Positions 37,411 through 48,392 of a DNA stretch of 64,000 bases are shown one piece after another. Origin of the DNA: Pseudoscleropodium purum (lineage: Eukaryota > Streptophyta > Bryopsida > Hypnales > Brachytheciaceae); assembly GCA_963969395.1 (NCBI GenBank), contig OZ017799.1, positions 18,106,501 to 18,170,500 on the forward strand, read 5' to 3'. How positions within the stretch are numbered: the stretch's first letter is position 1; each line of letters begins with the position of its first letter. The position numbers and the translations under genes are program-made. The notes below the pieces were generated by a model that had not been told where the DNA came from, did no database searches, and saw nothing but the letters and a program-made list of their open reading frames with translations.

Positions 37411-39620
37411 TGAAAGGGGTTGCATCTCCAAAAAACACTCTCTGATGCAATTGGAATATATAATTGGTCTCTTCAATTGGAATATATAATTGGAATATAT
37501 AATTTATTATTCTAAGCCTGGTTTCTTCCTTTCCAAACTTGACAAGTTGGCAAAATATAAAGGGATCACAACTTGTTGTAGCTCATAGTTATAGGAAGAT
37601 TCATAATTGTTAGTGTACTTCTTCAAGCATTATTAGGTGTGCAAAAACATTGACCCTTTCCTTGTTTTTTTGCATGAATAGTCTTTTCGTAATGGAAAAT
37701 CTTTTTGTCTCTTTTGTATAATGCCAAAAAGCCCATTTGGATTGTTGGCTCTACACTGTATCAATTTTTTTTAAAGTCACTTAAATGAAATGAGGTTCGC
37801 CACCTTCTTCTTAGAAATTCTAGTACTTTCCTTGTTTCTCGATTGTCATGCATTGAGAATACTCTTTGGTAGCATTAAGTCTACCTTCTACAAGAAAATA
37901 TGTAGATTTAGGCATTTAGCAAGTGTATTGTTAGGTTTGTCATGTTTCCATTAAATTTAATTCAAATCTTAAACAAATAGAATCTTTAATGTACATTATT
38001 ATAGTAAGTGAACAATTACAATTCTTATTAATTGGTGGAGGGAATGTTGAAAACCATTAGATAGAAAGAGGTTGCTTTGTGGTGATTTTAATCCCTTAAG
38101 GATTTATTTATTGAAATCTTCAAATTTTGAACAACAAGATGAATGTAAACATGTCTAAATCACACAAAATCTTCTCATTCATCTCAATGTTTGTAGATTC
38201 TTGTATTAGTTATCTTACATTTCAAAGTTATAATTCTTCAAGTCTTTTATTTGCAAATATTCTACTTTAAAAGGGGTACAAATATATATGACTATAAAAA
38301 CTAACTTTGGGAGTTCCTAAATGACCTTTCAAAAAAGACTTGAATAAATCATTAAATATAATCTTTAAAATCACCAAAATTAGTGGTTATCATTTTTAAT
38401 TAAAGGAAAAAAATCTTATAAAATTTACAAATATTCAATATATAATCAATTTCTAATCAAATTTTTAATTCTTGGCTTCAATTATTTTTGAAAACTATTG
38501 GTTGATATAGTTGTTGATTTAACCATATGAATATGAATCATATGATCTATGAATTACTTATTACAATTTTCTTTTCTTGAATTATTATTATTCTAAGTTG
38601 CATTTTATAATACATTTCCAATATTGGAATTTAAGACTACCGGCCACAGCAAGCCCCATAATCCTTCAAGGATCAAGGTAGGATATGCTAAAACCAAGTA
38701 CACCTCCAAAAGTGTATTAAATAAGAAGTCACCTCTAATATTAATGTATTAACCTCTAAAAGATTGGAGATGTTTGAACACATGGTTTTTTTTTTACTAG
38801 TTCTTGTAACAAATATAATTCTTCATTTGTATGCATTAATTTTGAAGATTGCCAATGTTGTTCAAATGAAAGAAGACTTGTGTATCTTCCTTTGAAATAA
38901 AGATCAATGAATTCCACAATTTTGAGAAATTGCCACCATGTGTTAACAAGATTGATGAAAGATGTTTAGTTAAGCAATACTTTGTGCATACATTGAAATT
39001 CAAATGTTGAAATTCAAATGCTTAGAAGTGATTTAAAAACTTTGAATTTTTATAAAAAGGTACATACAATCATGAGTATGATGTGTAATTTCTTACAAAT
39101 CATTTTGAAGATGGTATTAGGAAAAGGTGCTTTCTATTTCCAAAAAATTCATCAATAATTGCACATTGCATCAAGTTTCTTGATCACATTGCACTAAAAA
39201 ATTCAACCAAAAAATCACCTAAGGTCTTTTTGTTGTTCACAAACTATTAGTGAGATTTAGACTTTGGATTTTCTACAAATGTAATTGCTAAAGCCAGGTG
39301 GTGGGTTCTTTTCTTTTAGAATTTAATTTTATAGAAATTAAATTTATAGAAAAGTATATAATTAAATAGATACCTAGAGCAAATTATTTACATAGTACAA
39401 AATGTAAATACTATGAATAAATCATCATAGAACTTGTTTGGTTTAAAAGTCCCATTTGACTAAATTGAAACTAAATATATGTATTGACCAAATTTTGCAA
39501 TTTGAATGGATTGCTCTGAAGGACGAATGTTGGATGAGGGTTGTCTATATGTTGATTGATCATAGAAATTGGATTAAATAAATCAATTTAGATGATAATA
39601 GAAGAATGAAGACAAGGGGT
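37411..39620. other. AT-rich intergenic DNA downstream of RING copy A
   Basis: Includes the presumed 3' UTR of copy A, with a short tandem of ttggaatatataa units near 37,450-37,500, and R6 copy 2. No other gene recognised. Confidence 0.55.
38940..39460 (+). repeat. Dispersed repeat, family R6, copy 2
   Basis: Collinear with 22,380-22,910, same orientation. It carries the same order of landmarks (gattgatgaaagatgttt, tttgtgcatacattgaaat, aaaaattcatcaataatt, tttggtttaaaag). Confidence 0.75.
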
Positions 39621-41024
39621 GGATGTCAATAAGATTACTTAAAAGAGTTTGAAAATAGTATAGAGTATAGTATTAAAACATTGTAAATTTCCATATTACT
39701 ATACCTCTTGTAAAATTATATGATTTCCAAACTACACTAATAACAATATTTAGTGTTATCTACACTAATTATGCTATAATTTTAACACTAGAAGAAAAGC
39801 ATGTTGGCTCCAACAATAAACGTCATCTGAAATTTGTTGAAAATCCTGTTTCCAACAGGTGGAACGTTCCACAAGTTGGAAACAGGGTTTTCAACAAACT
39901 TCAGATGACGTTTATTGTTGGAGCCAACATGCTTTTCTTCTAGTGTTACCAAGCATGTTTATGTTAACCTCTTCTTCAAATGTTTTTTATATCTATATTT
40001 TTGGTAAGAATATCCACTAAAAATATAGATAGGCCAAGGGTAATTGACCCCCTCATTGCCCCTTTTTAAACACATCTTTTTTATATTTGTTCCTACAACC
40101 TATTCCCAACGCTTAAATGGAATAGGTGGCTATTATTGATAGAAGAGAGTAATACTCAAGATGCTTTCTTTAGAACACATTTATTTTGACATTATCTATA
40201 ATGCTTCATGACATTCCATGAACAATCCACATTCATTTTAATATCATTTAAACATTAGGCACAAGTTCTTATTATTAGACTTAAAAAAAGAGTGGTTGAG
40301 ATGTTCTCACTCCTAATTCAAAATAGATATGCTGTGAGAAGAGGGGAAGATGAATCATCTAAAAGTGTAAGATATGTACATGTATAATCAATAAATAATG
40401 TCTCAACTGATGTGACACCATTCTACATTTGAACCAAAAAGCGTCACAAAAATTTAAAAAAAATTGATTACATAAGATGTGCACAACGCAAATCATGAGA
40501 GTCTCTGACAACTTAGCCTTAATTTTAGAAAGACCTACATAAATTCCTATAAAAATCCATAGTTTATTCATACAATGTCCAAATAATGCAATCCCAAGTT
40601 AAAGTGTGTTGGAATTCTCTTTCAATTACCATACCGATTAATCCTAGTGAAAAATTATATGCTTTAATAATAGTGACTATCCTCTCAAAATTAAAGATGG
40701 CTCCTCCCTTGGTTTGCATTAGTTGCCCCCCCCCTCTCTCTCAAAAAATTTATAGGCCGTTGATTTTTTTTTAAGAAAAGATGCTTACCTTCAAAATTGT
40801 CATTGATTTCTCAAAAAATCACAAGCAGTTGAACTTGTGAGATTTAATCTGAGCTGTGCAAATATAAAATACAAAATGAATACCGGATACAAATAAATAT
40901 TGTTATTAGTGTAGTTTGGAAATCATATAATTTTACAAGAGGTATAGTAATATGGAAATTTACAATATTTTAATACTACACTCTATACTATTTTCAAACT
41001 CTTTCAAGTAATGTTATTGACACC
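39621..41024. mobile_element. Non-autonomous DNA element with ~131-bp terminal inverted repeats
   Basis: Arms 39,621-39,751 and 40,894-41,024 are near-identical reverse complements; I count about five differences. Both contain agagtttgaaaatagtatag, aatttccatattactatacc and ccaaactacactaataacaa. The interior (1.1 kb) is AT-rich, has no transposase frame and carries a nested palindromic element (39,785-39,946). Long terminal repeats suggest a Mutator-like or foldback element, but no clear target duplication was found. The right end abuts the truncated RING copy B. The low arm divergence implies recent activity compared with the repeats around it. Confidence 0.8.
39785..39946. mobile_element. 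162-bp near-perfect palindrome with CACTA-like ends
   Basis: The whole element is a palindrome centred on gtggaacgttccac. Both ends read ACACTAGAAGAAAAGCATGT toward the centre, and the arms differ at only a few positions. It is bordered by TA on each side. CACTAG ends recall CACTA elements, whose duplication would be 3 bp (here taa/tta, imperfect); a TA duplication would instead suggest Tc1/mariner. As RNA it would form a long hairpin, so an inverted-repeat small-RNA locus is possible. Confidence 0.7.
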
Positions 41025-41660
41025 TACGAACGTTCTGAAGGGCAGCCAAATCGACTTCCTGGAGCTGTCTCGGTCTCCCCGGACTTGGAAGTTGTCGAGG
41101 CACGAACTGGTCGGCGTCTAAGGTGCGCACGACTGAGTGTACTGGCGTTTCAAGTGGGAGTTTGGGGAGGGTAAACATTCGCTCACCCTGCAGTTTTTGA
41201 GTCATCTTTTATTTAACCCTAACTACAAATTAAGATTTTGTCACTAGGACGATCACCCGGCTGACTAGGTCCATTGTTTGGATGAATTATGATTTGATCG
41301 CGACTCTGTGCAGGTTTTGGGTGGATCCTCCAGTGGTTATGGAGATCGCTGGATGAGTTCTTCCAGCTTTGATTTGGGGTTGGCATAGGGATAGTTTACA
41401 CGCGCTGGAGAACAGGGCAGACTCCGCACTTGAACTGGTGCGAATGCTAACCCCTAACAGACCATTTTCTTTTCTTTTCTGATTATTGACAGTCATTGAG
41501 TTTGTGCACTAACATCCCGAGTTTGATGTCTCGTGTGGCAAGCAGGCTCTGCGTAATTTTCCTTGGCATCGCTTACTTCCGTTGTATGCTGCTAGTGACG
41601 GTCTGTACTATGATGTCTATATGGTGTGGCATAAGAGTACTCTTACGACGACTGGCCAAG
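41025..41660 (+). pseudogene. RING-H2 pseudogene, copy B (truncated)
   Basis: Remnants of exon 2's end (~41,140-41,170), exon 3 (41,314 to ~41,440) and the start of exon 4 (41,495 onward, SLCTNIPSLMSRVASRLCVI). Exon 3 has lost one base relative to copy A, and CTTTGG has become CTTTGA, making a stop. Exon 4 stays alignable to MSIWCGIRV, then breaks off near 41,632 and runs into a U2 pseudogene; the RING is absent. The 5' half is cut off at the right terminus of the 1.4-kb TIR element. Splice-site words (gactctgtgcag, aactggtgcgaat) persist. Confidence 0.8.
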
Positions 41661-41685
41661 AGTCCATCCGGAGAAGGGGAGGGTT

Positions 41686-41868
41686 GCGCCACAAGGTAGT
41701 GCACTGAAGAGGCAACACTTGCAGGTTCAAGTAGCAAGCCTTCAATAGACCCGCACGCAAGAAAAATTAGACTAATATCATGGGTCTCGATGAGCCTCAT
41801 ATCAGATATTAAACTGTTATAAACTGATTCTACACTTGATCTTTGCCCAAAGGCCTAAGAGGAATGTC
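41686..41868 (-). pseudogene. U2 snRNA pseudogene
   Basis: On the minus strand it follows the U2 gene at 6.3-6.5 kb along its whole length: AAGATCAAGTGTAGAATC, CAGTTTAATATCTGATATG, CATCGAGACCCATGATATTA and TCTAATTTTTCTTGCG. The branch-point recognition word GTAGTA is changed to GTAGAA and the 5' end is scrambled (ACATTCCTCTTAGGCC), so it should not function. Similarity continues ~25 bp beyond the mature 3' end but stops at the 5' end. It interrupts RING copy B. A retrocopy of a 3'-extended precursor fits, but a plain DNA duplication is possible. Confidence 0.85.
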
Positions 41869-42498
41869 ACAGCTGTTTGTGTCATGTATGTGCGTGTCGT
41901 AATTAATGGCACAAGCTGCATCTTATGAAATCAGAAATCTCTTAAGATAAAATCTTGAATGAAATCAATTCAATCACAATTCTATCAACGATCCTTGTAT
42001 AATATCAAAACCCTCAGAAACTGTCTTTGACTCCATGTACAATTCGATTCTCCTGACACTCCAGTCAGTATGGCATAGATTGATAGTAAAGTCATTGCGT
42101 CTGCATGCATACATTCTCCCAACAAAGTTAAAAGATCGTCTCTATCATCAAACCACGATCGCTTTGAAAGAAATCACGTAATGGTCACATTCGTTAAAAT
42201 CACGCTTTTCAGAGTTCCAAATTGTGACTATCAATTGCATAGAGGTCTACAAATCGGACTGATTCCAGAAAGCTGTCTGAAAAAGTGTCAATTGCTTAAA
42301 ATTTTGCCATCTTAACCCCTAGATTGTTTGTAAAGAATGGTAGCAAATACTGAACAGGAATGTATGAGCTGCGAGATTAGAGGAGGTTTCAGTAGACGGA
42401 CTGATTGAATGCAAGTGAAGTGAAGACGTGGTGTGTCTGTGTAATGGGATTCCTTACGTGTGAGTGCGTGTGCCTGGGCTGGCGCTGTCTTGCTTGCA
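41869..42498. other. Spacer between U2 pseudogene and aldolase pseudogene
   Basis: Balanced-composition DNA, no gene recognised. It may hold the lost first exon or intron of the aldolase pseudogene: a cttgcttgcag acceptor word precedes 42,500. Confidence 0.4.
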
Positions 42499-43176
42499 GA
42501 TGAGCTGATTCGGACGGCCAAGTATGTGGGCACTCCAGGGAAGGGCATTCTGGCGGCCGACGAGAGCACCACCACCATCAGCGCACGTCTGGTCAGCATC
42601 AACACTAGTAACAGGAATCAAGGAATCAAGGTGGAGACTGGCACCATTGCACTAACGGCGAGACCACCACTCGAGGCCACGACTGTCTGGGCAACCGTTG
42701 CAAGAAATAATACGCCGCAGGCGCCCGCTTTGCAAAATGGCTGAAGATTGGACACTCTGAGCCCTCTGAGCTTCGCATCCAGCATGCAGAACGCCCGAGG
42801 GCTGACCCGCTACGCCATCCAGTGCCAGGAGAATGGGTTGGTGTCTATTGTTTAGCCCGAGGAGCTGTCCGATGGCTCCCACGACATTCGCAAGTGCGCC
42901 GAAGTCACGGAGCGCGTGCTGGCAGCTTGCTACAAAGCGCTCAACGCCATGAACGCGCTGCAGACGCTCAAGCCGTGGGCGCTCAGCTTCAGCTATGGAC
43001 GCGCTCTGCAAGCCAGCGTGCTCAAGACGTGGGGCGGGGAGGAGAAGAATTGGGTCGCGGCGCAGCGCGTGCTCTACAACCGCGCCAAGGCAAACTCCGA
43101 GGCCGTGCTGGGCAAGTACAAGGGAGACTCCGGCGGAGACGCAGGAACGCTCCACGTTAAAGACCACCGGTACTAA
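42499..43176 (+). pseudogene. Fructose-bisphosphate aldolase (class I, cytosolic-type) pseudogene
   Basis: Pieces in order: [20 protein letters not shown], then a deletion of roughly 45 codons to [56 protein letters not shown] followed by an in-frame [29 protein letters not shown], then a deletion of roughly 80 codons to [18 protein letters not shown] and [13 protein letters not shown]...[14 protein letters not shown], ending at a stop at 43,174. Several frame changes separate the blocks. The second deletion joins two ctcaac words, consistent with microhomology. The Schiff-base lysine region (within the second deletion) is missing, so the enzyme cannot work. The acceptor-like word before the first block argues for a duplicated, not processed, copy. 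Minus-strand frames here are antisense shadows. Confidence 0.92.
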
Positions 43177-44707
43177 CTGACGATTCCTGATCAAACTATA
43201 CTTCAGTCCCTTCGTTGACAATTGTTTCTGTTTCATTTTGAAACTGGAATCTAGCTGCAACCGAATGATCGAAGCAATTACTTAGCTTGTGAGGCTGTTA
43301 TTATGATTTTACCCTGCGCAATGCTGTCATGCTTGCACAAGCTAGCTAGCTTGTAGTTTATCCTTGAGCTCCGCCGTTGGATTATTGGATTAGACTCTCC
43401 TGACATGATACTCACATCGTGACACAAAAAGACTGGGTTACTAGCTGGCAGAGTTTAATTATTTTTAGTTAATTGATTGTTGAATTTTGATTGATTGAAC
43501 GACCATAATTTAATAATAAATGTTTGAAAATCTGGTTCCTTGAGTTGACCGTAAACCACTGTCCAGGAATACTGCCATGCATTTCAAAATTAGGGTTTGT
43601 ACTTCAGAATTAGGGCTCTGCCCTCACTTAAACCCTAAACCCAAATGTAACCCAAATGTTCATAGACTCAATTCCATAGTGCGGCTTTGCAGTTTTATAG
43701 CTTAAGTGTGAAATTTCGTAATTGCACTATGGATTTGGGCCTACGAACGTTTATTGCATTACCTTGCTGCGATTCAAAGCGTCAAAATTGTGACACTCGA
43801 CCGCACAATAAAAACTAGTTTGACAGATGTAACCCAAGGTTTCATGTACCAAATGCAATTTCGTGAATATCATTCATTACAACAAAACTGTCGTAGAAAG
43901 GGGATACTTCCTACTATTCGTATTTTGAATCACATTACCGAAACCACACTACAATCTTGCTCCAAAATTATAATTTCATGCATTATATACGCAGGTGAAA
44001 ATTGACAATAATTAAGGTGGCCGCCGCTCCTGGACACACTTGCCCAGGCATGGCACGAGCAAGATCTGCCTTATTTGTATGCGCGCTCCCAAGCTGACTT
44101 CACTTCGGACTGCATTGTTGCAGATCACCAGCACAACTGAAAAACAACGTAATAAACTGCTTCGTGAGGGTACAATACAAAAGAAACTAAAGCTATTACC
44201 CAAAGACGCAGATGAAGAATGCAATCTTCAAAGAAAAAAACTCCAACTAGGTGGATATGGGCTTCAATTGTTCGTACCTTTGCGGCTTTGCCAACAGGCT
44301 TCCACCGAAGTGAACTGACAGAGCTCTCAAGCTCCCAACTATCGCTTTCTCTTGATAAGATGAGATCTTCAGTAATTTCTTTCTCTTACAAGGTTGGTAG
44401 AACCGCGCTCTTGCTCCTGATGCAATTTTGAATTTATTATCCGTTTGTATGCACGTACTAGATTTCGTTTTTGGAAAAACTCTGCTTGCATTACTTTAAG
44501 TTGTGGTTCCATTTATCTTGCACTTAGGTTCTACCACAGACGTATATATTGAATGTTTCAGTTCCACCAAATATATTGGCTCTGTAATTTTATTTTTATT
44601 AACTCGCTTATGTTAATGAATCTTCCATTATTCAACTTCTTACTTGCATGCTGCACTTGGTGATCTTGAGTGGAACTTATAACACAGTAGTTTCTTTGTT
44701 TTTCCAG
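43177..44707. other. Spacer with exon-like scraps, no gene recognised
   Basis: A CCATAGTGC/GCACTATGG inverted pair lies at ~43,676-43,732. At 44,012-44,139 a short frame reads LAQAWHEQDLPYLYARSQAD and has protein-like composition but stops after ADHQHN. 44,130-44,390 is exon-like (ttgcag at its start, tacaagGTTGGT at its end) but unrecognised. These may be remnants of one decayed gene. Confidence 0.35.
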
Positions 44708-44830
44708 GTCACGCTGGTTGTCAACTATGACTTTCCTGTTAAGAATACTTGGTCCGATTGTGAGGAAGAAGAGCACTCCTTTGCAATCAGTTTTCACCAA
44801 AACTTTGAAATTCCAAAACAAAGCAAAACA
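44708..44830 (+). pseudogene. Possible DEAD-box helicase (LOS4/Dbp5-like) exon scrap
   Basis: After a ttgtttttccag acceptor the frame reads VTLVVNYDFPVKNTWSD. This resembles the VNLVVNYDLP stretch just after motif V in LOS4/Dbp5-type helicases. Similarity fades after that and motif VI is absent. The match is short and from memory, so this is a suggestion only. Confidence 0.25.
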
Positions 44831-44859
44831 GCACAGCTGAACCAGGACAAAATATTGTT

Positions 44860-45500
44860 AGTAGTGATTGTGGACACTTATTTGTGTCCTTAAAGCAACC
44901 CTTTACCAACTGATTTGGGTTTCTTTGAAATATTTTTTTTTAGTAATTTTTCATTGAAAGAAAATTGGAATTGGCATTGAAAGCAAATCGTAATTTTTGG
45001 ACCTTCATGGAATTAATTACAAATTTTTGAAGTTGACGGAGTCACTAAGAGTGTTGACTTCACATCTTGAAGTGTTCAATGTTTGTACATTGATGCGGTG
45101 CATTAAAGAGTGCAATATGTACCTCTATGTTAAAATAGGATCTTAGAGCTTGAACTATTTTAGGACTTCGTACAATCCTATCATAGTTAAAAGTCTTGTA
45201 CATATCATACCTAGTAGTTAGAGGTGGCATACTACCAAATCATTAATTAAAGTAGTCAATGTGACTCAACAATGACTAAAAATAGAAAAAAATTCCATTT
45301 TTTCCTACAATTAATTATTTCTTTAAAAATAATAATATCTCACAAATTGCAACACTTGTTTTTAGAAATAATTTTTGCCAATCTTAACCTCTAGGTATAG
45401 CATTCGAAATGAAAGTGAAAGTGATTATCAGATTTGCTTTTACATTTACTAAAAAAAATTGAACCTAAACATATTTAAAAGTAAAATTAACATATTGGTA
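44860..45500 (+). repeat. Dispersed repeat R2, copy 3, with flanks of R1
   Basis: gtgattgtggacacttattt at its start, then accaactgatttgggt, and from 44,930 the R2 landmarks shared with 21,570 and 33,550 (ggaattggcatt, accttcatggaattaa, tttgtacattgatg). Shorter than the 32.7-34.1 kb copy because of an internal deletion. Confidence 0.6.
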
Positions 45501-45750
45501 CTTCCATAATGACTTATTTATATAATCAATGTGATGTTTTATTTTATTTTAGTATAGGAATTTAGTACTTTTAGTCTATTTAAGTGGTTGCTTTTCTATA
45601 GCAATTCAATAAATAATCCTAAGTTAGAATTGATTTTATATATCCAACCTAAATTCAACTCAAACATTTCTTAATTAGTATTCAAAACATTGTCCACCAA
45701 TTTTACTCTTTGAAAGGTGGAGGTAACCAAAGTTTCATATTGACACTTTC

Positions 45751-48392
45751 GTGGCCGGTAGGATTGAGAATTTGAATCTTAAATCAAAGACTATTGAATT
45801 CATGGATCACTCTTCGGTGCAACATGAGCATGTTGTGACTATTCCACTTGCTACAAATGCTTCTAGCATTGCATCCTCAAGTGCTATTGTAGTAGGTTCT
45901 GAAACTTTGAATTTGCCATCGATCGCACCACGTGAAGGTGTTCCAACAGGTACATAATAATTTGATCACCAATTTTGCAATCAATTATGCATATGGTCTA
46001 GGAATTTATAAGAATTAATCACATAAGCTACTTGTTTTACTTGTATTTTGAAGATGTAGCAATTGATTTGTAATTGGAAATCATGTGATTGATTGAAGTG
46101 CACTAAACAATTCCATAAGAATCTTGGAATTTCAAAGGTTTAATATGATAATTGGGTTATGAATTGAAAAATTCACGACAAATCTAAAACATAATTTCAA
46201 AGGATATATATGCATATTAAATTGAAAAAGTGTCATTGAGGATTTTTTTTCAATGGGTTTTTCTTTGTAGAACAAGCATCATTATTATTGTGTTACACAA
46301 GGATTAGTAGATATGAGAGCCATAAGTTGCAAGTGGGATGATATCAGAATGACTACATTGATGCCTACAATATTTTTTTTTTTCTATACAAACTTATTTG
46401 TAATAGACTAACTATGGTTTCTCATAGATGTGTCTAGTGCTGGCATTGCAAACACACAGGGTTGGAGCCCTACACCCCAACAACAAAGTCATCTATGGAA
46501 TCATCTTTGTTCTTGGAGGGCTTTTGGTTTTTATAGAACATGCATCCAAATTATTCTCTTGGGTATTTTCTTTTTTATCTTCCCAAATGAGCACCCACAT
46601 TGGACTTTGGAAGTATGGGCCTTTGGTTATGGAATGGTATGCCTAGCATCTTTGCCCTTGTTCTATTTAACCTACAAATATTCGAGAGATGACTCAGTCT
46701 TCTGGGACGAGTCTGAAACGCCTCAACGTCAAAGGTACATAAGGCTGAATTGATAATTATTTTCAAATTATGTGTACCTAAAACCACTACATGAAATGAA
46801 TCCAAAGTGTACATTTTAGGTGGAAATTTAGGATAAGCATACATTTGGTAGTATGCTTATCCTAGTGCTTTTGTTTTGTTGTATGTTTCAATTTCTTTTT
46901 CATGGAATAGGTCATGTTTATGAAAACAATCATTTTGTTAAATTTGCAAAATTCATCAAATTTGGCATTTTTAAAGGTGTAGGGTCTAATAAACAAGGTT
47001 GTGCTTTCATTATTCACTTGGTCTTATCTTTTAAGTTATTTAATTCTAGTAACAAAGATTTTATCACCAGGACAAACTCCTAGCTAATGAGGTCCATTGG
47101 ATGAATGATGATTTGGTTACAACTCTATACAGGGCTTGGAAGATCCTTAGGAGTTTGTGGAAATATGTGAATTGCAACTTTGTAGTTTGGTTTTTATTTG
47201 GCATAGGGGCAGTTAGTGCGCGGTGGACAACAAAAGAGGCTCCACATTTGAGCAGGTACAAATCCTAACCCCTAACAAACCAAGAATTCAAAGCTTAAAT
47301 TCAATTTATCATATTATAGGGAATCAAAAATTCATGTTCACTTGGAGTAAATTTTACATCACTATCTAGAATTAGTAAATAACAATGCATGTTTTTATAA
47401 TTAATACATAGACCTCAATGGAACCTTTAACAATTCATTGAAACAAAGTTAAAATTAGAAGTAAATGCTTAATTTTTGACTATAGAAAATGCCCAAATTG
47501 GCCACTTCTGTAACTATCAGAGTTGAAATCAATATCACACATACTTAGGATGGTATCAAAATGTGCCAATGAAGAGCAAAAATCATGTACCAAATAAGAA
47601 AGTTGCTATGATCACTAGTAAAAAATTCAATTTTTTCTACTGATTTGGTCACGTTGATTTGGTTCACTTTTCTATTGATATTTTGTTTGAATCAACAGAT
47701 TGTTGTCCAAATCATTCAATGCAACCAAATTAACCGAAAAAAAATGAATTTTCTAATTTTCAATCTACTATTAAATTCCAAAGCAAACTTCTATTTTTTT
47801 AAACTTTGGACTTATAATTATGATGGTTCCAAAATTTCTCATTACTTCTCAATTTTTTTATTTTATTTAAGTTTTTACTTTTTTTTTTTTTTTTTCTTCT
47901 TCTTCTTCTTCTTAACATTGAGTTTGCATACTAACATGCCAAGTTAATTTGATGTCTTGTGTTGCAAGCAGGCTCTGCATAGCATTCATCGTCTTCGATT
48001 TCTTATGTTTTGCACTGCCATGGGCGTTCAACTGTCTGTGCGAACACTGTAACTGCACTATTAGGCTCCGAAGAGCAAAGGCAAGTGAGATTTCAGCACT
48101 GCCAACGTACAAATTTCATGCCCGGGTTTCTGACCTTGAAGCAAATCAAGCCAGTAACAACGAGGAGGACGACGGTGTGAGGGATTCAAGCGGAGGAGAT
48201 TCAAGAGTTGGAGCGCCTGCTGTAATTGCTGCAATTGCTGCAATTGAGTGTTGTATTTGCCTCGACCCATACGAAGAAGGTGTGCAGTTGAAGTTGCTCC
48301 CTTGCGCGCATCATTTTCATGTCAAGTGCATTGATCGATGGCTCAAGATCAATGGGTCTTGCCCCATTTGCAAGAATGACATTTATAGATAA
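45751..48392 (+). CDS. Membrane RING-H2 E3 ligase paralog (copy C), diverged
   Basis: Homologous to copy A exon by exon. Lesions against A: the start ATG is GTG at 45,751; the A-equivalent acceptor of exon 2 would bring in TAA; a 4-base insertion plus TAA sits at the start of exon 4. Yet downstream acceptors restore one open frame: 45751-45949, 46428-46734, 47133-47255, 47972-48392 (350 codons with stop from the GTG; 332 residues from the internal ATG at 45,802). The RING-H2 is complete (CCICLDPYEEGVQLKLLPC, then HHFHVKCIDRWL and SCPICK). A 9-bp unit is repeated three times before it (AIAAIAAIE). Hydrophobic segments survive (FIVFDFLCFALPWAF). The frame over four exons suggests a working gene with moved splice sites; a young pseudogene is the alternative. 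Confidence 0.55.

Noticed and set aside
39785..39946. Calling the 162-bp palindrome a miRNA gene
   Set aside because: Near-perfect pairing along the full length and transposon-like ends fit a MITE better; no expression evidence available.
42652..43260. A 202-codon minus-strand open frame
   Set aside because: It is the antisense shadow of the GC-rich aldolase pseudogene; no known domain.
43570..43660. Interstitial telomere repeat (AAACCCT)n
   Set aside because: Only two or three imperfect units are present, so this is not an array.
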